DNA from: Clostridiaceae bacterium
Lineage (GTDB): Bacteria > Bacillota > Clostridia > DSM-8532
NCBI GenBank assembly: GCA_012728015.1
Contig: JAAYFY010000065.1
Span: 1-44,535 of the forward strand
Direction of reading: 5' to 3'
DNA: 44,535 nucleotides
The notes beneath the pieces were generated by a model, which saw only the letters and a program-made list of their open reading frames with translations, was not told where the DNA came from and did not search any database. Both the position numbers and the translations under genes were made by a program. Of the stretch, positions 33,867 to 41,657 are shown one piece after another (position 1 is the stretch's first letter; every line of letters begins with the position of its first letter).

Positions 33867-34112
33867 CTACTTGAGTTTTTTCAGATCGTTCAGACAGTTT
33901 TCACAGATCAGCTTATCTTTTTTCTCTATAACATTTTCTGTGGATTTGCAGAAAGTGCATTTGGGCCTATACTTCTGAAGAACGATATAATTGCCATCCA
34001 CTTTAAGTTCCATGGCATCCCTGATGTCAATACCAAGTTTTCTCCTGAGCTCCACAGGTAATACTACGCGTCCAAGTTCATCAAGCTTTCTCACAATACC
34101 AGTTGATTTCAT
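33867..34112 (-). CDS. AbrB/SpoVT-family transcriptional regulator with Cys4 tail
   Basis: An 81-residue transition-state-type regulator. The swapped-hairpin DNA-binding domain is MKSTGIVRKLDELGRVVLPVELRRKLG, quoted here as start MKSTGIVRKLDELGR and end ELRRKLG. The C-terminal part carries two CxxC pairs, Cys52/Cys55 and Cys70/Cys73, likely a zinc site, as in a subgroup of clostridial AbrB-like proteins. The ATG at 34110-34112 follows GAGGAGG by 5 nt; the open frame runs 24 codons further upstream but over the promoter region. A TACAAT -10-like element lies about 20 nt upstream. Confidence 0.92.
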   Translation of the reverse strand: MKSTGIVRKLDELGRVVLPVELRRKLGIDIRDAMELKVDGNYIVLQKYRPKCTFCKSTENVIEKKDKLICENCLNDLKKLK

Positions 34113-34155
34113 AGTTACCTCCTCAATATTGTACACTAAAGCAATAATACCCTGT

Positions 34156-34177
34156 TTGATTGAAAATAAACAATCAA
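34156..34177. promoter_or_regulatory. Inverted repeat upstream of the AbrB-type gene
   Basis: TTGATTG (34156-34162) and CAATCAA (34171-34177) flank an 8-nt A/T centre, about 45 bp upstream of the start. It may be a regulator site or the end of the lipoprotein transcript from 34222-34515, but no clear T-run is present. Confidence 0.4.
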
Positions 34178-34221
34178 TTTTCATTCTTTGTTAAAATTCG
34201 TCTGGGCGGACAACGGGGCTG

Positions 34222-34515
34222 CTATTTTTTTCTCCAGAAATCTCCATTAGGATCCACAATAATATTGCCGAAAAACTTGCCCCAGGACTTCATGCCCATC
34301 AATGTCAGGGTGATGCTTTCACCATTTATTTCATATGTACCTTCCATAACCATGTCCCCACGGTTTACTATCAATACGTTGTCGGCCTTTAACTCGATAA
34401 ACACCGATTCGTCAGTCTCGCTGTAGTATTTGCCCAGGTATTTATTGCCGCAGCCGGCAAACACGGTCACCAGCATGCTTATCAGGATAATCAATGCAAT
34501 CGCGCGCAATTTCAT
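34222..34515 (-). CDS. Small lipoprotein of unknown function
   Basis: A 97-residue exported protein. A lipoprotein signal peptide (about 1-21) ends with the lipobox VFAGC, so Cys22 should be lipidated by Lgt and the protein held at the outer membrane face. The remaining 75 residues look like a small beta-rich domain (GTYEINGESITLTL), as in many Gram-positive lipoproteins with a KYYSE..FIELKADN pattern. AAGGAG lies 9 nt before the ATG. A promoter at 34548-34576 makes it a single-gene unit. Confidence 0.85.
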   Translation of the reverse strand: MKLRAIALIILISMLVTVFAGCGNKYLGKYYSETDESVFIELKADNVLIVNRGDMVMEGTYEINGESITLTLMGMKSWGKFFGNIIVDPNGDFWRKK

Positions 34516-34547
34516 TAATTATGGCTCCTTTACAAAAAACTAATACT

Positions 34548-34576
34548 ATCATATATCAGCGGCTTAAAATGTGCAA
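34548..34576 (-). promoter_or_regulatory. Promoter of the small lipoprotein gene
   Basis: TTGCAC (34571-34576), a 17-bp spacer and TATGAT (34548-34553), about 33 bp before the ATG. Confidence 0.7.
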
Positions 34577-34616
34577 TGAGATAAACTTTTTATCCCCTTA
34601 ATCCACTCCCCATACA

Positions 34617-34653
34617 AAAGAAAAACCGCCAGGAACTGTGTCCTTAGCGGTTT
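34617..34653 (-). terminator. Terminator of the tRNA-Gln-tRNA-Lys transcript
   Basis: AAAACCGC (34621-34628) pairs with GCGGTTTT (34646-34653), with an inner AGGA/TCCT stem, and TTTTTCTTTT on the minus strand. Confidence 0.88.
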
Positions 34654-34655
34654 TC

Positions 34656-34731
34656 CTGGTGACCCACCGGAGACTCGAACTCCGGACACCTTGATTAAAA
34701 GTCAAGTGCTCTACCGCCTGAGCTAGTGGGT
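34656..34731 (-). tRNA. tRNA-Lys (anticodon TTT)
   Basis: A 76-nt cloverleaf with encoded CCA. Acceptor GACCCAC/GTGGGTC, anticodon stem CTTGA/TCAAG with loop CTTTTAA, and TTCGAGT in the T loop. It starts 6 nt after tRNA-Gln and shares its promoter. Confidence 0.98.
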
Positions 34732-34737
34732 CATATT

Positions 34738-34813
34738 TGGCTGGGATGGCAGGACTCGAACCTACGAATGCCAGAGTCAAAGTCTGGTGCCTTACCAGCT
34801 TGGCTACATCCCA
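34738..34813 (-). tRNA. tRNA-Gln (anticodon TTG)
   Basis: A 76-nt cloverleaf with encoded CCA. Acceptor TGGGATG/CATCCCA, anticodon stem CCAGA/TCTGG with loop CTTTGAC. First gene of a two-tRNA transcript. Confidence 0.98.
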
Positions 34814-34836
34814 CCATTAAAAAAGGCGCAACAACA

Positions 34837-34865
34837 ATTATAAAGACAGTTTGGCCCTTTGTCAA
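34837..34865 (-). promoter_or_regulatory. Promoter of the tRNA-Gln-tRNA-Lys unit
   Basis: Perfect consensus: TTGACA (34860-34865), 17-bp spacer, TATAAT (34837-34842). Confidence 0.93.
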
Positions 34866-34898
34866 GCAATGGTGAGAAAAAACAAAAAGCCAGTTTTC

Positions 34899-34938
34899 GA
34901 AGTTGGAAACCGGAAAAACCGACTCAGTTTCCAACTTC
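34899..34938 (-). terminator. Long hairpin between tRNA-His and tRNA-Gln (probable terminator)
   Basis: A perfect 12-bp inverted repeat, GAAGTTGGAAAC (34899-34910) and GTTTCCAACTTC (34927-34938), with an inner CGG/CCG stem. On the minus strand a T-rich tract (TTTTTGTTTTTTC) begins about 14 nt later. It ends the tRNA-His transcript most likely, though the T-tract is displaced. Confidence 0.6.
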
Positions 34939-34955
34939 TATTCACCTGACTTTAT

Positions 34956-35033
34956 TGGGGTGAGTAATGGGATTCGAACCCATGGCCTCCAGGGCCACAA
35001 CCAGGCGCTCTAACCAGCTGAGCTATACCCACC
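34956..35033 (-). tRNA. tRNA-His (anticodon GTG)
   Basis: A 78-nt cloverleaf with encoded CCA and the extra 5' G(-1) paired with C73, the histidine identity element. Acceptor GTGGGTA/TACTCAC, anticodon loop TTGTGGC. The anticodon stem arms are both CCTGG, which leaves a U-U mismatch at positions 29:41. Other stems are intact. Confidence 0.96.
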
Positions 35034-35050
35034 ATGCTGGCGCAAAGACT

Positions 35051-35079
35051 ATTCTAATAGCTATATGCCTGTTTGTCAA
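35051..35079 (-). promoter_or_regulatory. tRNA-His promoter
   Basis: TTGACA (35074-35079), 17-bp spacer, TAGAAT (35051-35056). Confidence 0.9.
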
Positions 35080-35160
35080 GCAAAATGTTGTCCAAACCCG
35101 GTTTCCCTGCCCGTTTTATCCATTATATGCGCAAGTCTTCAGGCAGTTTATCGGTGGGTA

Positions 35161-36801
35161 TTATTCAGCCGTTCCAATCAGCGGCACACCCTGCTCAATA
35201 ATGGTGATTGGATTGATCCACACGTCGTTGATCGTGAATGAAAAATGAAGATGGGGACCCGTCGAGAAGCCCGTTGAGCCTACGGTCCCTATAATATCCC
35301 CCTTTTTCACCATATCCCCGGCTTTGACATACAGATCTTTCATATGATAATGCCATGACTTGAGGCCGTAGCCATGCTCGATAATGATGGTGTTGCCTGT
35401 TTCAATAAGGTATTCAGCAAGAAGCACCCTGCCGTTGTTGGTCGCCTTGATCGGCGTCCCCTCATCATGGCCTATATCCAGCCCGTTATGCCTGTAGGAT
35501 GTGGGGGAGTTGTTCACATAGCGCCTCTTTCCAAAATCCTTGGGGTTCACGCGCCCACCGTCAACCGGCATGATGAATTCTCCCTCCCAGTACCGGACAG
35601 GATCGGTAACCGGCTTTAGCGGATAAACCTTTTCCCGCATCTCCTCCGCGCTCTTCTCATTCCTTGTGGCAGCCGCCACATTAGGATCTATCCTGAGGTA
35701 CTGGATGATGAACTCTTTGGGCCTTAAAAACACGCTGAACTCTTTTACAACATCCCCTGAAGAAACCTTTACCGCATAGGACCGGTTCTCTTTGTGGAAA
35801 TAGCTCACAGGGAGCAAGACTGTCCTTGTGTTACCCTCCTGAAACGCATTGGGTTCAAAATCGAATTCTGTTTCCACCGAAAGGCCTTCGAGAGGCTGGA
35901 TATTGGAGGCCTTGATGACCAGAAGTTCACCCGGATCAATCTCTTCGGCGGAGATATCAATACGTACCGGATAGTCCGCGGAAAGAGCGAACTCATACGC
36001 AGCCTTGCCAAAAAAGTCCCGGTCATCCCGCTGGTTCCACTCCAGCTGCATGATGCATCTGTACAGGCCGTCCTCCTCCAGGAGCCGGACTGGATTCACT
36101 GGTTCTTTGGCACTGTTTACCAGGTTATTATCCTTGTATATGAAAAGGTAAAAAACATCCGGCTCTGTTTCAAAATCATAGCCCAGGACCGTATCCTGGC
36201 TGATACTGAAGCTGTAACTGTCAGTTCCCTTCAGGTAATCGGTCCTTGCCGGATGGAATTTTCGGTCGGCCTTTCTCACTTGCCACTGATAATATGACGG
36301 CAGGATGGTATTGCTTGCGCCATCCAGCGTCAGGGCTACACGGGGTGGCCTGTTGTGCTCATAAAGGGTATCGAAGATCGGATCGCCAAGTATCCTCTCA
36401 AAGTACCCGCTATCCACCTTGAGAAGTTCGGCTCCATTATCAATATACAGGTTTTTCTTTTCGAAATCCCTGTCCACATACAGCTTGTACGGCCTGGTTT
36501 CATACCTGAGGGTAAAATTCAGCCCATAGGTTTTAAGGTTCTGCCCCGCAAACTCCCTGTTTATGGGTTTTGCGGTATTTACGGCATCGACATATAAGGA
36601 ATAATGGTTTTCGGAAACAATGGAGGTGTTACCCAGCGGGTCGGTCAGGGTGATTTCTGTGACGTCCGCGAACTTCAATACTGGTTTCGGGACCGCAATG
36701 AAAATGAACGCGGCAATCAGTACAATCAGGGTAAATATAAGAGCCCTGGTGCTGTAGCGCAGTAATCCCCGCTTCTTTGCCTTTCTCCGAGACCTGTCCA
36801 T
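35161..36801 (-). CDS. Membrane-anchored M23-family metallopeptidase
   Basis: A 546-residue protein with a basic cytoplasmic start, one membrane helix (about 19-38), a long beta-rich extracytoplasmic region (about 40-400) of no family I recognise, and a C-terminal LytM/M23 domain. The zinc and catalytic residues are present: His438 and Asp442 in RHNGLDIG, His484 and His486 in WHYHM, and His517/His519 in GPHLHF. It should cut peptidoglycan cross-bridges or act in the wall during division or sporulation. GGGGG lies 7 nt before the ATG. Confidence 0.92.
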   Translation of the reverse strand: MDRSRRKAKKRGLLRYSTRALIFTLIVLIAAFIFIAVPKPVLKFADVTEITLTDPLGNTSIVSENHYSLYVDAVNTAKPINREFAGQNLKTYGLNFTLRYETRPYKLYVDRDFEKKNLYIDNGAELLKVDSGYFERILGDPIFDTLYEHNRPPRVALTLDGASNTILPSYYQWQVRKADRKFHPARTDYLKGTDSYSFSISQDTVLGYDFETEPDVFYLFIYKDNNLVNSAKEPVNPVRLLEEDGLYRCIMQLEWNQRDDRDFFGKAAYEFALSADYPVRIDISAEEIDPGELLVIKASNIQPLEGLSVETEFDFEPNAFQEGNTRTVLLPVSYFHKENRSYAVKVSSGDVVKEFSVFLRPKEFIIQYLRIDPNVAAATRNEKSAEEMREKVYPLKPVTDPVRYWEGEFIMPVDGGRVNPKDFGKRRYVNNSPTSYRHNGLDIGHDEGTPIKATNNGRVLLAEYLIETGNTIIIEHGYGLKSWHYHMKDLYVKAGDMVKKGDIIGTVGSTGFSTGPHLHFSFTINDVWINPITIIEQGVPLIGTAE

Positions 36802-36877
36802 CTCACAACCCCCTCATCATTCCTTATTTCTATTGTATCATTAAAACCCGGTATTTTAGAATTAGGTATTAACAAAA

Positions 36878-36948
36878 CGCAAAGGGTCTGCCGGAAAAGC
36901 TCTTCACGCCATGATAGGCTCATAACGCGGCCTTTCCCTGCAGACCCT
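36878..36948 (-). terminator. Terminator after the two proS genes
   Basis: AGGGTCTGC (36883-36891) pairs with GCAGACCCT (36940-36948), with inner GGAAAAG/CTTTCC pairing; TTTGCGTTTTG follows on the minus strand. The T-run is interrupted. Confidence 0.6.
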
Positions 36949-36999
36949 GTATTTATTCTTGCGCGGACTAAAGAAAAATATGCGTCCTGTCTTTGAGCC

Positions 37000-38436
37000 T
37001 TAATACGCCCTGCCCCAGATGACCATGTGTTTCGCGTCTTTTCCGCAACAGAGGCATTTGTCACCTGTTATTTCCTGTTCGAACGGAATGCATCTTGCGG
37101 TTGCCGAGGTCCTTTCCTTAACCTTATCCTCGCAGGCCTCGTCGCCGCACCACATTGCCTTGATGAACCCCTGTTTCTCATTTATCTTCCGCTCAAGCTC
37201 GTCAAGGTCCTTGGCGGTAAAAGTCCTTTCCTCCATGTGCTTGAGGGCCTTGTTATAAAGAGACTTCTGGATATCGTCCATAAGCCGCGGGATCATGGTT
37301 TCCAGATCCTCCATGCTTACAAAGAGCTTTTCCCTGTTTTCCCTCTTCACAAGGACAACCTGATTCTTTTCGATGTCCTTGGGGCCAACCTCCAGCCTAA
37401 GCGGAATACCCCGCATCTCGTGCTCGCTGAACTTCCACCCGGGCATCCTGTCGGAGTCGTCCACCTTCACGCGGCAAACCCTGGAGAGCCTCTCCCTGAG
37501 CTCATATGCCTTCTCCAGCACACCCTCAACATGCTGCTGGACGGGGATGATGACCAACTGCACAGGAGCAACCCTGGGCGGAAGCACCAGGCCAGAATCA
37601 TCGCCGTGGACCATGATCAGTGCGCCGATCAGGCGGGTGGTCACGCCCCAGGAGGTCTGATGGGCATATTTTAGCTGATTGTCCTTGTCCAGGTACTGTA
37701 TGCCGAAAGCGCGGGCAAAGCCGTCCCCGAAATTATGGGAGGTACCGGATTGGAGAGCCTTTCCATCGTGCATGAGGCTCTCTATGGTGTAGGTGGCCTT
37801 AGCTCCCGCGAATTTTTCCTTCTCGGTCTTCCTGCCCTTTACAACCGGAATGGCAAGCACTTCCTCGCAGAAGGAGGCATAGACGTTGAGCATGCGAAGG
37901 GTTTCCTCCTCCGCCTCCTCAGCGGTGGCATGTACCGTATGACCCTCCTGCCACAGGAATTCCACGGTCCGAAGAAAAGGACGGGTGGTCTTCTCCCAGC
38001 GTACCACCGAGCACCACTGGTTGTATAGCTTGGGAAGGTCCCTGTAGGACTGGACGATGTTCTTGTAGTGGTCACAGAACAATGTCTCCGAGGTGGGCCT
38101 TACGCAAAGCCTTTCTGTGAGCTGTTCGCTGCCGCCGTGGGTAATCCAGGCAACTTCGGGGGCAAAGCCCTCCACATGATCCTTCTCCTTTTGAAGAAGG
38201 CTTTCAGGTATGAACATGGGCATATACACGTTTTCATGCCCGGTTTCCTTGAACCTCCTGTCCAGCTCGCCCTGAATGCGCTCCCAGATGGCATAGCCAT
38301 AGGGGCGGATGATCATGCAGCCGCGTACGCTGGAATAGTCGGCAAGATCCGCCTTTCTCACGATATCGGTATACCATTGGGCAAAATCCTCATCCATGGA
38401 GGTGATGGCTTCAACAAATTTCTTATCCTTTGCCAT
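37000..38436 (-). CDS. proS: Prolyl-tRNA synthetase, archaeal/eukaryal type
   Basis: A 478-residue class II synthetase of the short ProRS type: [19 protein letters not shown], the [14 protein letters not shown] motif 1 region, RPTSET, motif 2 [22 protein letters not shown] and motif 3 [14 protein letters not shown]. The C-terminal zinc-binding domain ([15 protein letters not shown]) ends WGRAY, typical of archaeal-type enzymes. No INS editing domain. It lies 70 nt downstream of the bacterial-type proS, in the same T-box-controlled unit, so two ProRS forms are co-expressed. AAGGA precedes the ATG. Confidence 0.95.
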   Translation of the reverse strand: MAKDKKFVEAITSMDEDFAQWYTDIVRKADLADYSSVRGCMIIRPYGYAIWERIQGELDRRFKETGHENVYMPMFIPESLLQKEKDHVEGFAPEVAWITHGGSEQLTERLCVRPTSETLFCDHYKNIVQSYRDLPKLYNQWCSVVRWEKTTRPFLRTVEFLWQEGHTVHATAEEAEEETLRMLNVYASFCEEVLAIPVVKGRKTEKEKFAGAKATYTIESLMHDGKALQSGTSHNFGDGFARAFGIQYLDKDNQLKYAHQTSWGVTTRLIGALIMVHGDDSGLVLPPRVAPVQLVIIPVQQHVEGVLEKAYELRERLSRVCRVKVDDSDRMPGWKFSEHEMRGIPLRLEVGPKDIEKNQVVLVKRENREKLFVSMEDLETMIPRLMDDIQKSLYNKALKHMEERTFTAKDLDELERKINEKQGFIKAMWCGDEACEDKVKERTSATARCIPFEQEITGDKCLCCGKDAKHMVIWGRAY

Positions 38437-38506
38437 AGCATTCTTCCTTTCAAAACTCAGAATCTATATTTGGTATTCGGCAACGCGCCGCTGTATAAAG
38501 TCCATA

Positions 38507-40210
38507 TCAGGTCCTGATTATTTCTATCGCTTCCAGAACGGCGTCTGCCGCCTTATCATAAGGAAGCTCCCGGGCCTTTTCCTCATGCCGCAGCTTGAAT
38601 TCCACCAATCCTTCCGCGGCTTTTCTTCCCACATTGACGCGGATGGGTATGCCAATAAGGTCTGCGTCCTTGAACTTGACGCCCGCCCTTTCGTTGCGGT
38701 CATCCAACAGCACCTCAACATTGCGCCTTTTCAGTTCCTGGTAAAGGGATTCCGCAACCTTAGCCTGTTTTTCATCCAGAACATTGACAGGAACTATAAC
38801 CGCCTGGTATGGCGCAACGTTCAGTGGCCACAGTATGCCGTTCTCATCATGATGCTGTTCAATGATGGCTACCATGGCGCGGCTGATTCCTATCCCATAG
38901 CAACCCATGACCATGGGGTGCTCCAGACCCTTCTCATCCAGGTAGATACAGCCCTTTGATTCGGAGTATTTGGTGCCCAGCTTGATAATATGCCCCATCT
39001 CAATGCCGCGGCCAAACTCCAGCGCCGCTTTGCAGCGCGGGCACGGGTCATCTGCGGCAATCATCCTGATATCGGCGATTTCTGCCTGGAAATCCCGGCC
39101 GGACACCACATGCCTTAAGTGGAACCCTGTCTTGTTGGCACCGACAATGAAGCCTCTGCCGCCCTCAAGTTCCAGATCGGCAATTATCCTTACCGGCAGG
39201 TCTACCGGCCCGGCAAACCCCACTTCGGCCCCGGTAACAGCCCTGACGCTCCCTTCATCTGCCATCTCCAGGCTGTCGCAGCCCAGGTATTGCATGAGCT
39301 TTGCCTCATTTATCTCACGGTCGCCCCGGACCATGGCCGCAACCAGGTCTTGGTCAGCCTTGTACAGGATTGTCTTGGCCAAGTCGGTATCCCGGCAGCC
39401 CAAGAGCCCGGTAACTTCCGCGATGGTCCTCGCGCCGGGAGTGGCCACAGGTTCAGGCAGCTGGGGATCAATAGCTTCAGCCTTCGGCACTGCAACGCAT
39501 CGGGCCTTTTCCATACTTGCGGCATACCCGCATTTCTGACACCGGACAATCACGGACTCGCCAGCCTGGGACCAGGCCATAAACTCCTGGGAAACCGCTC
39601 CTCCCATGGTTCCCGAATCGGCATCGATAACTGTGTATTTAAGGCCAATGCGGTCGAATATGCGCCTGTAGGCGCGGTACATGGCCTGGCTGGAAGCCTC
39701 CAGCCCTTCCTCGTCACGGTCAAAGCTGCAGGCATCCTTCATTATGAATTCCCGGGAACGCATGGTGCCGAAGCGTGGTCTTAACTCATCCCTGTACCTG
39801 GTCTGGACCTGGTATAGGACAAGCGGCAGGTCCCGGTACGAACTGACACAGTCCCGGACTGTTTCGGTAAAGATCTCTTCATGAGCGGGACCTAAACAAA
39901 AATCCCTCTTACTTCTGTCCTTGAGCCTGAACATCTCGTCCCCGAAGGTATCCCACCTGCCGGTTTCGCGGTAGCTTTCGGCGGGAAGGAGCGCAGGCAT
40001 CAAGAGTTCCTGGGCACCTGCGGCATCCATTTCCTCACGGATGATGCCCTCAATCTTTTTAAGCACACGATACCCCAGGGGCATAAAGGAGTAAATCCCG
40101 GCAGCCTGTTTCCTGATCAGTCCGGCGCGAAGCATGAGCCGATGGCTGATTATCTCAGCATCGGAAGGCGTTTCTCTCATGGTTTTGAAGAATAAGCGCG
40201 TCATCCTCAT
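38507..40210 (-). CDS. proS: Prolyl-tRNA synthetase, bacterial type with INS editing domain
   Basis: A 567-residue class II synthetase: [28 protein letters not shown], motif 2 [23 protein letters not shown]-like region, the INS cis-editing domain (about 225-380), motif 3 [14 protein letters not shown] and an anticodon-binding domain. INS clears Ala-tRNA-Pro; the conserved lysine in LAKTILYKA is present, so editing is probably intact. AAGGAG lies 9 nt before the ATG. The leader carries a T-box, so uncharged tRNA-Pro should raise expression. Confidence 0.96.
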   Translation of the reverse strand: MRMTRLFFKTMRETPSDAEIISHRLMLRAGLIRKQAAGIYSFMPLGYRVLKKIEGIIREEMDAAGAQELLMPALLPAESYRETGRWDTFGDEMFRLKDRSKRDFCLGPAHEEIFTETVRDCVSSYRDLPLVLYQVQTRYRDELRPRFGTMRSREFIMKDACSFDRDEEGLEASSQAMYRAYRRIFDRIGLKYTVIDADSGTMGGAVSQEFMAWSQAGESVIVRCQKCGYAASMEKARCVAVPKAEAIDPQLPEPVATPGARTIAEVTGLLGCRDTDLAKTILYKADQDLVAAMVRGDREINEAKLMQYLGCDSLEMADEGSVRAVTGAEVGFAGPVDLPVRIIADLELEGGRGFIVGANKTGFHLRHVVSGRDFQAEIADIRMIAADDPCPRCKAALEFGRGIEMGHIIKLGTKYSESKGCIYLDEKGLEHPMVMGCYGIGISRAMVAIIEQHHDENGILWPLNVAPYQAVIVPVNVLDEKQAKVAESLYQELKRRNVEVLLDDRNERAGVKFKDADLIGIPIRVNVGRKAAEGLVEFKLRHEEKARELPYDKAADAVLEAIEIIRT

Positions 40211-40253
40211 ATTATTTTTCTCCTTAAGGCCGCCGACAGGTTTGCCGCGCCAT

Positions 40254-40486
40254 AAAAAATCCGCCCCGTTGACGGGACGGATTGAATTTCCGCGGTACCA
40301 CCCTCATTGACACGGAATAAATCCATGTCCGGCTCGTTAAGTCTTTATCGGGACTTATGCGCAGACCTCATCGGCCTGTATCTCGGGGTTGGGACGAAGC
40401 CTTGCTTTTCAGGAGCCTTTCACCGGTGGTGCTCCCTCGCTGGGAAAGCATCAGCCTCTCATTCCCGTCATCGATTCCCATATTTA
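40254..40486 (-). promoter_or_regulatory. T-box riboswitch leader of the proS pair
   Basis: The conserved T-box TGAGGGTGGTACCGCGG lies at 40290-40306, followed by the terminator stem (40259-40282, one mismatch) and six T (40254-40259). Upstream Stem I features such as AGCGAGGGAGC and CACCGGTGAAAGGC are seen. In T-boxes uncharged tRNA pairs with the specifier and the T-box bulge and prevents termination. The gene identity predicts a proline (CCN) specifier; I did not fold it, so the specifier is not assigned. Confidence 0.93.
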
Positions 40487-40491
40487 TGCCT

Positions 40492-40520
40492 ATTATATCC
40501 GGGGTCTCGCCGGGTGTCAA
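40492..40520 (-). promoter_or_regulatory. Consensus promoter of the proS T-box leader
   Basis: TTGACA (40515-40520), 17-bp spacer, TATAAT (40492-40497), a perfect match. The -35 overlaps the stop codon of the upstream lipoprotein gene (TGA at 40517-40519). Confidence 0.92.
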
Positions 40521-41233
40521 TAATAGAATGGCGGGGCATAAAGGGCGCTGTCCCTATAGAAGGTGCCGCTTATAAACTCCTGGTACTGCTCCCTGGCATC
40601 CAGGAAGGCATTATACTTAAGATCCACCTCTTTTTTCTCCGCCCTTCCCAGTTCATAAAGGGCAAGGACGCGCCTTAAGTCCAGGGCTTTTATGATATAG
40701 TTCTGCTCCATCAACTGACCCTTTATGCGTACGGGCATGTTATAGAATTCCGCAAACTGCGTGGATTCATCGGTGTTGCCTATGGTATTGAGCTCATCTT
40801 CATCCAGAAGGCCGCGCTCCTTTACCATGGCAGTCATAGCAGCAAAGCTGTCCAGGGCGGAACTAACCTTGTCCAGCGTCTGCAAGCCCCTGTCAATGGA
40901 ATAGTTGCCGTTCAGGGGACCTTGCTGCGTATATGCCTGGGAGCCCCCGTTGAAGTTCAGGGACCTCTCGAGCTCCTTATAATAGCTCTCGGCATCCTGC
41001 TTTCTGGAAGCCTGTTCCTTAACCAGCCTCTCATCCTGGCTGAGCTCCTCTATCAGGCTGTCCTTTACAGCGATCTCCTCGTTCAGCTTTATGATTCTCG
41101 CTTCCAGGTTGGCTATCTGCTCCTTATACGCCTCTATCGTCTCGGCAGATATGCCGGCATCTTCCTGCCCGCCGCAGGAAACAAGAAGGAAACATATCAC
41201 AAGTAAAAGGACTATTGCTGCTGTTTTCTTCAT
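40517..41233 (-). CDS. Coiled-coil lipoprotein of unknown function
   Basis: A 238-residue exported protein. The signal peptide ends with the lipobox LLVSC, so Cys20 should be lipidated. A coiled coil follows (about 33-90, heptad-like EQIANLEARIIKLNEEIAVK), then a helical domain of about 120 residues rich in charged residues with no family I recognise. GGAG precedes the ATG by 9 nt. A TATAAT lies upstream near 41255-41265 without a good -35. Its role is unknown. Confidence 0.82.
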   Translation of the reverse strand: MKKTAAIVLLLVICFLLVSCGGQEDAGISAETIEAYKEQIANLEARIIKLNEEIAVKDSLIEELSQDERLVKEQASRKQDAESYYKELERSLNFNGGSQAYTQQGPLNGNYSIDRGLQTLDKVSSALDSFAAMTAMVKERGLLDEDELNTIGNTDESTQFAEFYNMPVRIKGQLMEQNYIIKALDLRRVLALYELGRAEKKEVDLKYNAFLDAREQYQEFISGTFYRDSALYAPPFYY

Positions 41234-41657
41234 TTATGATATCTCCCTTATTCCAATATATTATATATTATTAGTTATTGACTTCATGAGGGCAAGACCG
41301 GTTCGTCCAATTGCCCAAAAAACAGTCCTGGCACCTTTGCAAAGGCTCATCTATAATCTGCCTATGCCAGGAATAACCACTGCTACAAATGTGTAACTGC
41401 AGGGACGTATATCTTCTGCAGTTCTTGTTTTACATCAGGGACACTTCTTGTCCGGCGCTTTTTGTGAAAACGCTTACCTGCCCACCAGGCAGGATATGGA
41501 TAAGTAGGGCATGATTAGCCATAGCCATCCGGGAATACCCGGACATGGACTGGGCATGCTCGGATTAGAATCAGGGATGTCCGGATACACGCCGGGGGTA
41601 CACGAACCTGGTCCCGGGGACACGCGAATATGACCTGAGGATACCTGAAGCAGCCCG
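41234..41657. other. Non-coding stretch between nadE and the coiled-coil lipoprotein
   Basis: About 424 bp without a convincing gene. It contains a CCTGCC/GGCAGG hairpin (41477-41493), a nearby GCGTTTT/AAAACGC half-palindrome with no clean T-run, and degenerate GTGTNYCCSGG-like repeats near 41580-41625 that in one minus-strand frame would encode a Pro/Gly-rich stretch. Nothing else is recognised. Confidence 0.4.

Noticed and set aside
40290-40486. Naming the exact proline specifier codon of the T-box
   Set aside because: Several CCC and CCA triplets occur in the Stem I region and I could not fold it reliably.
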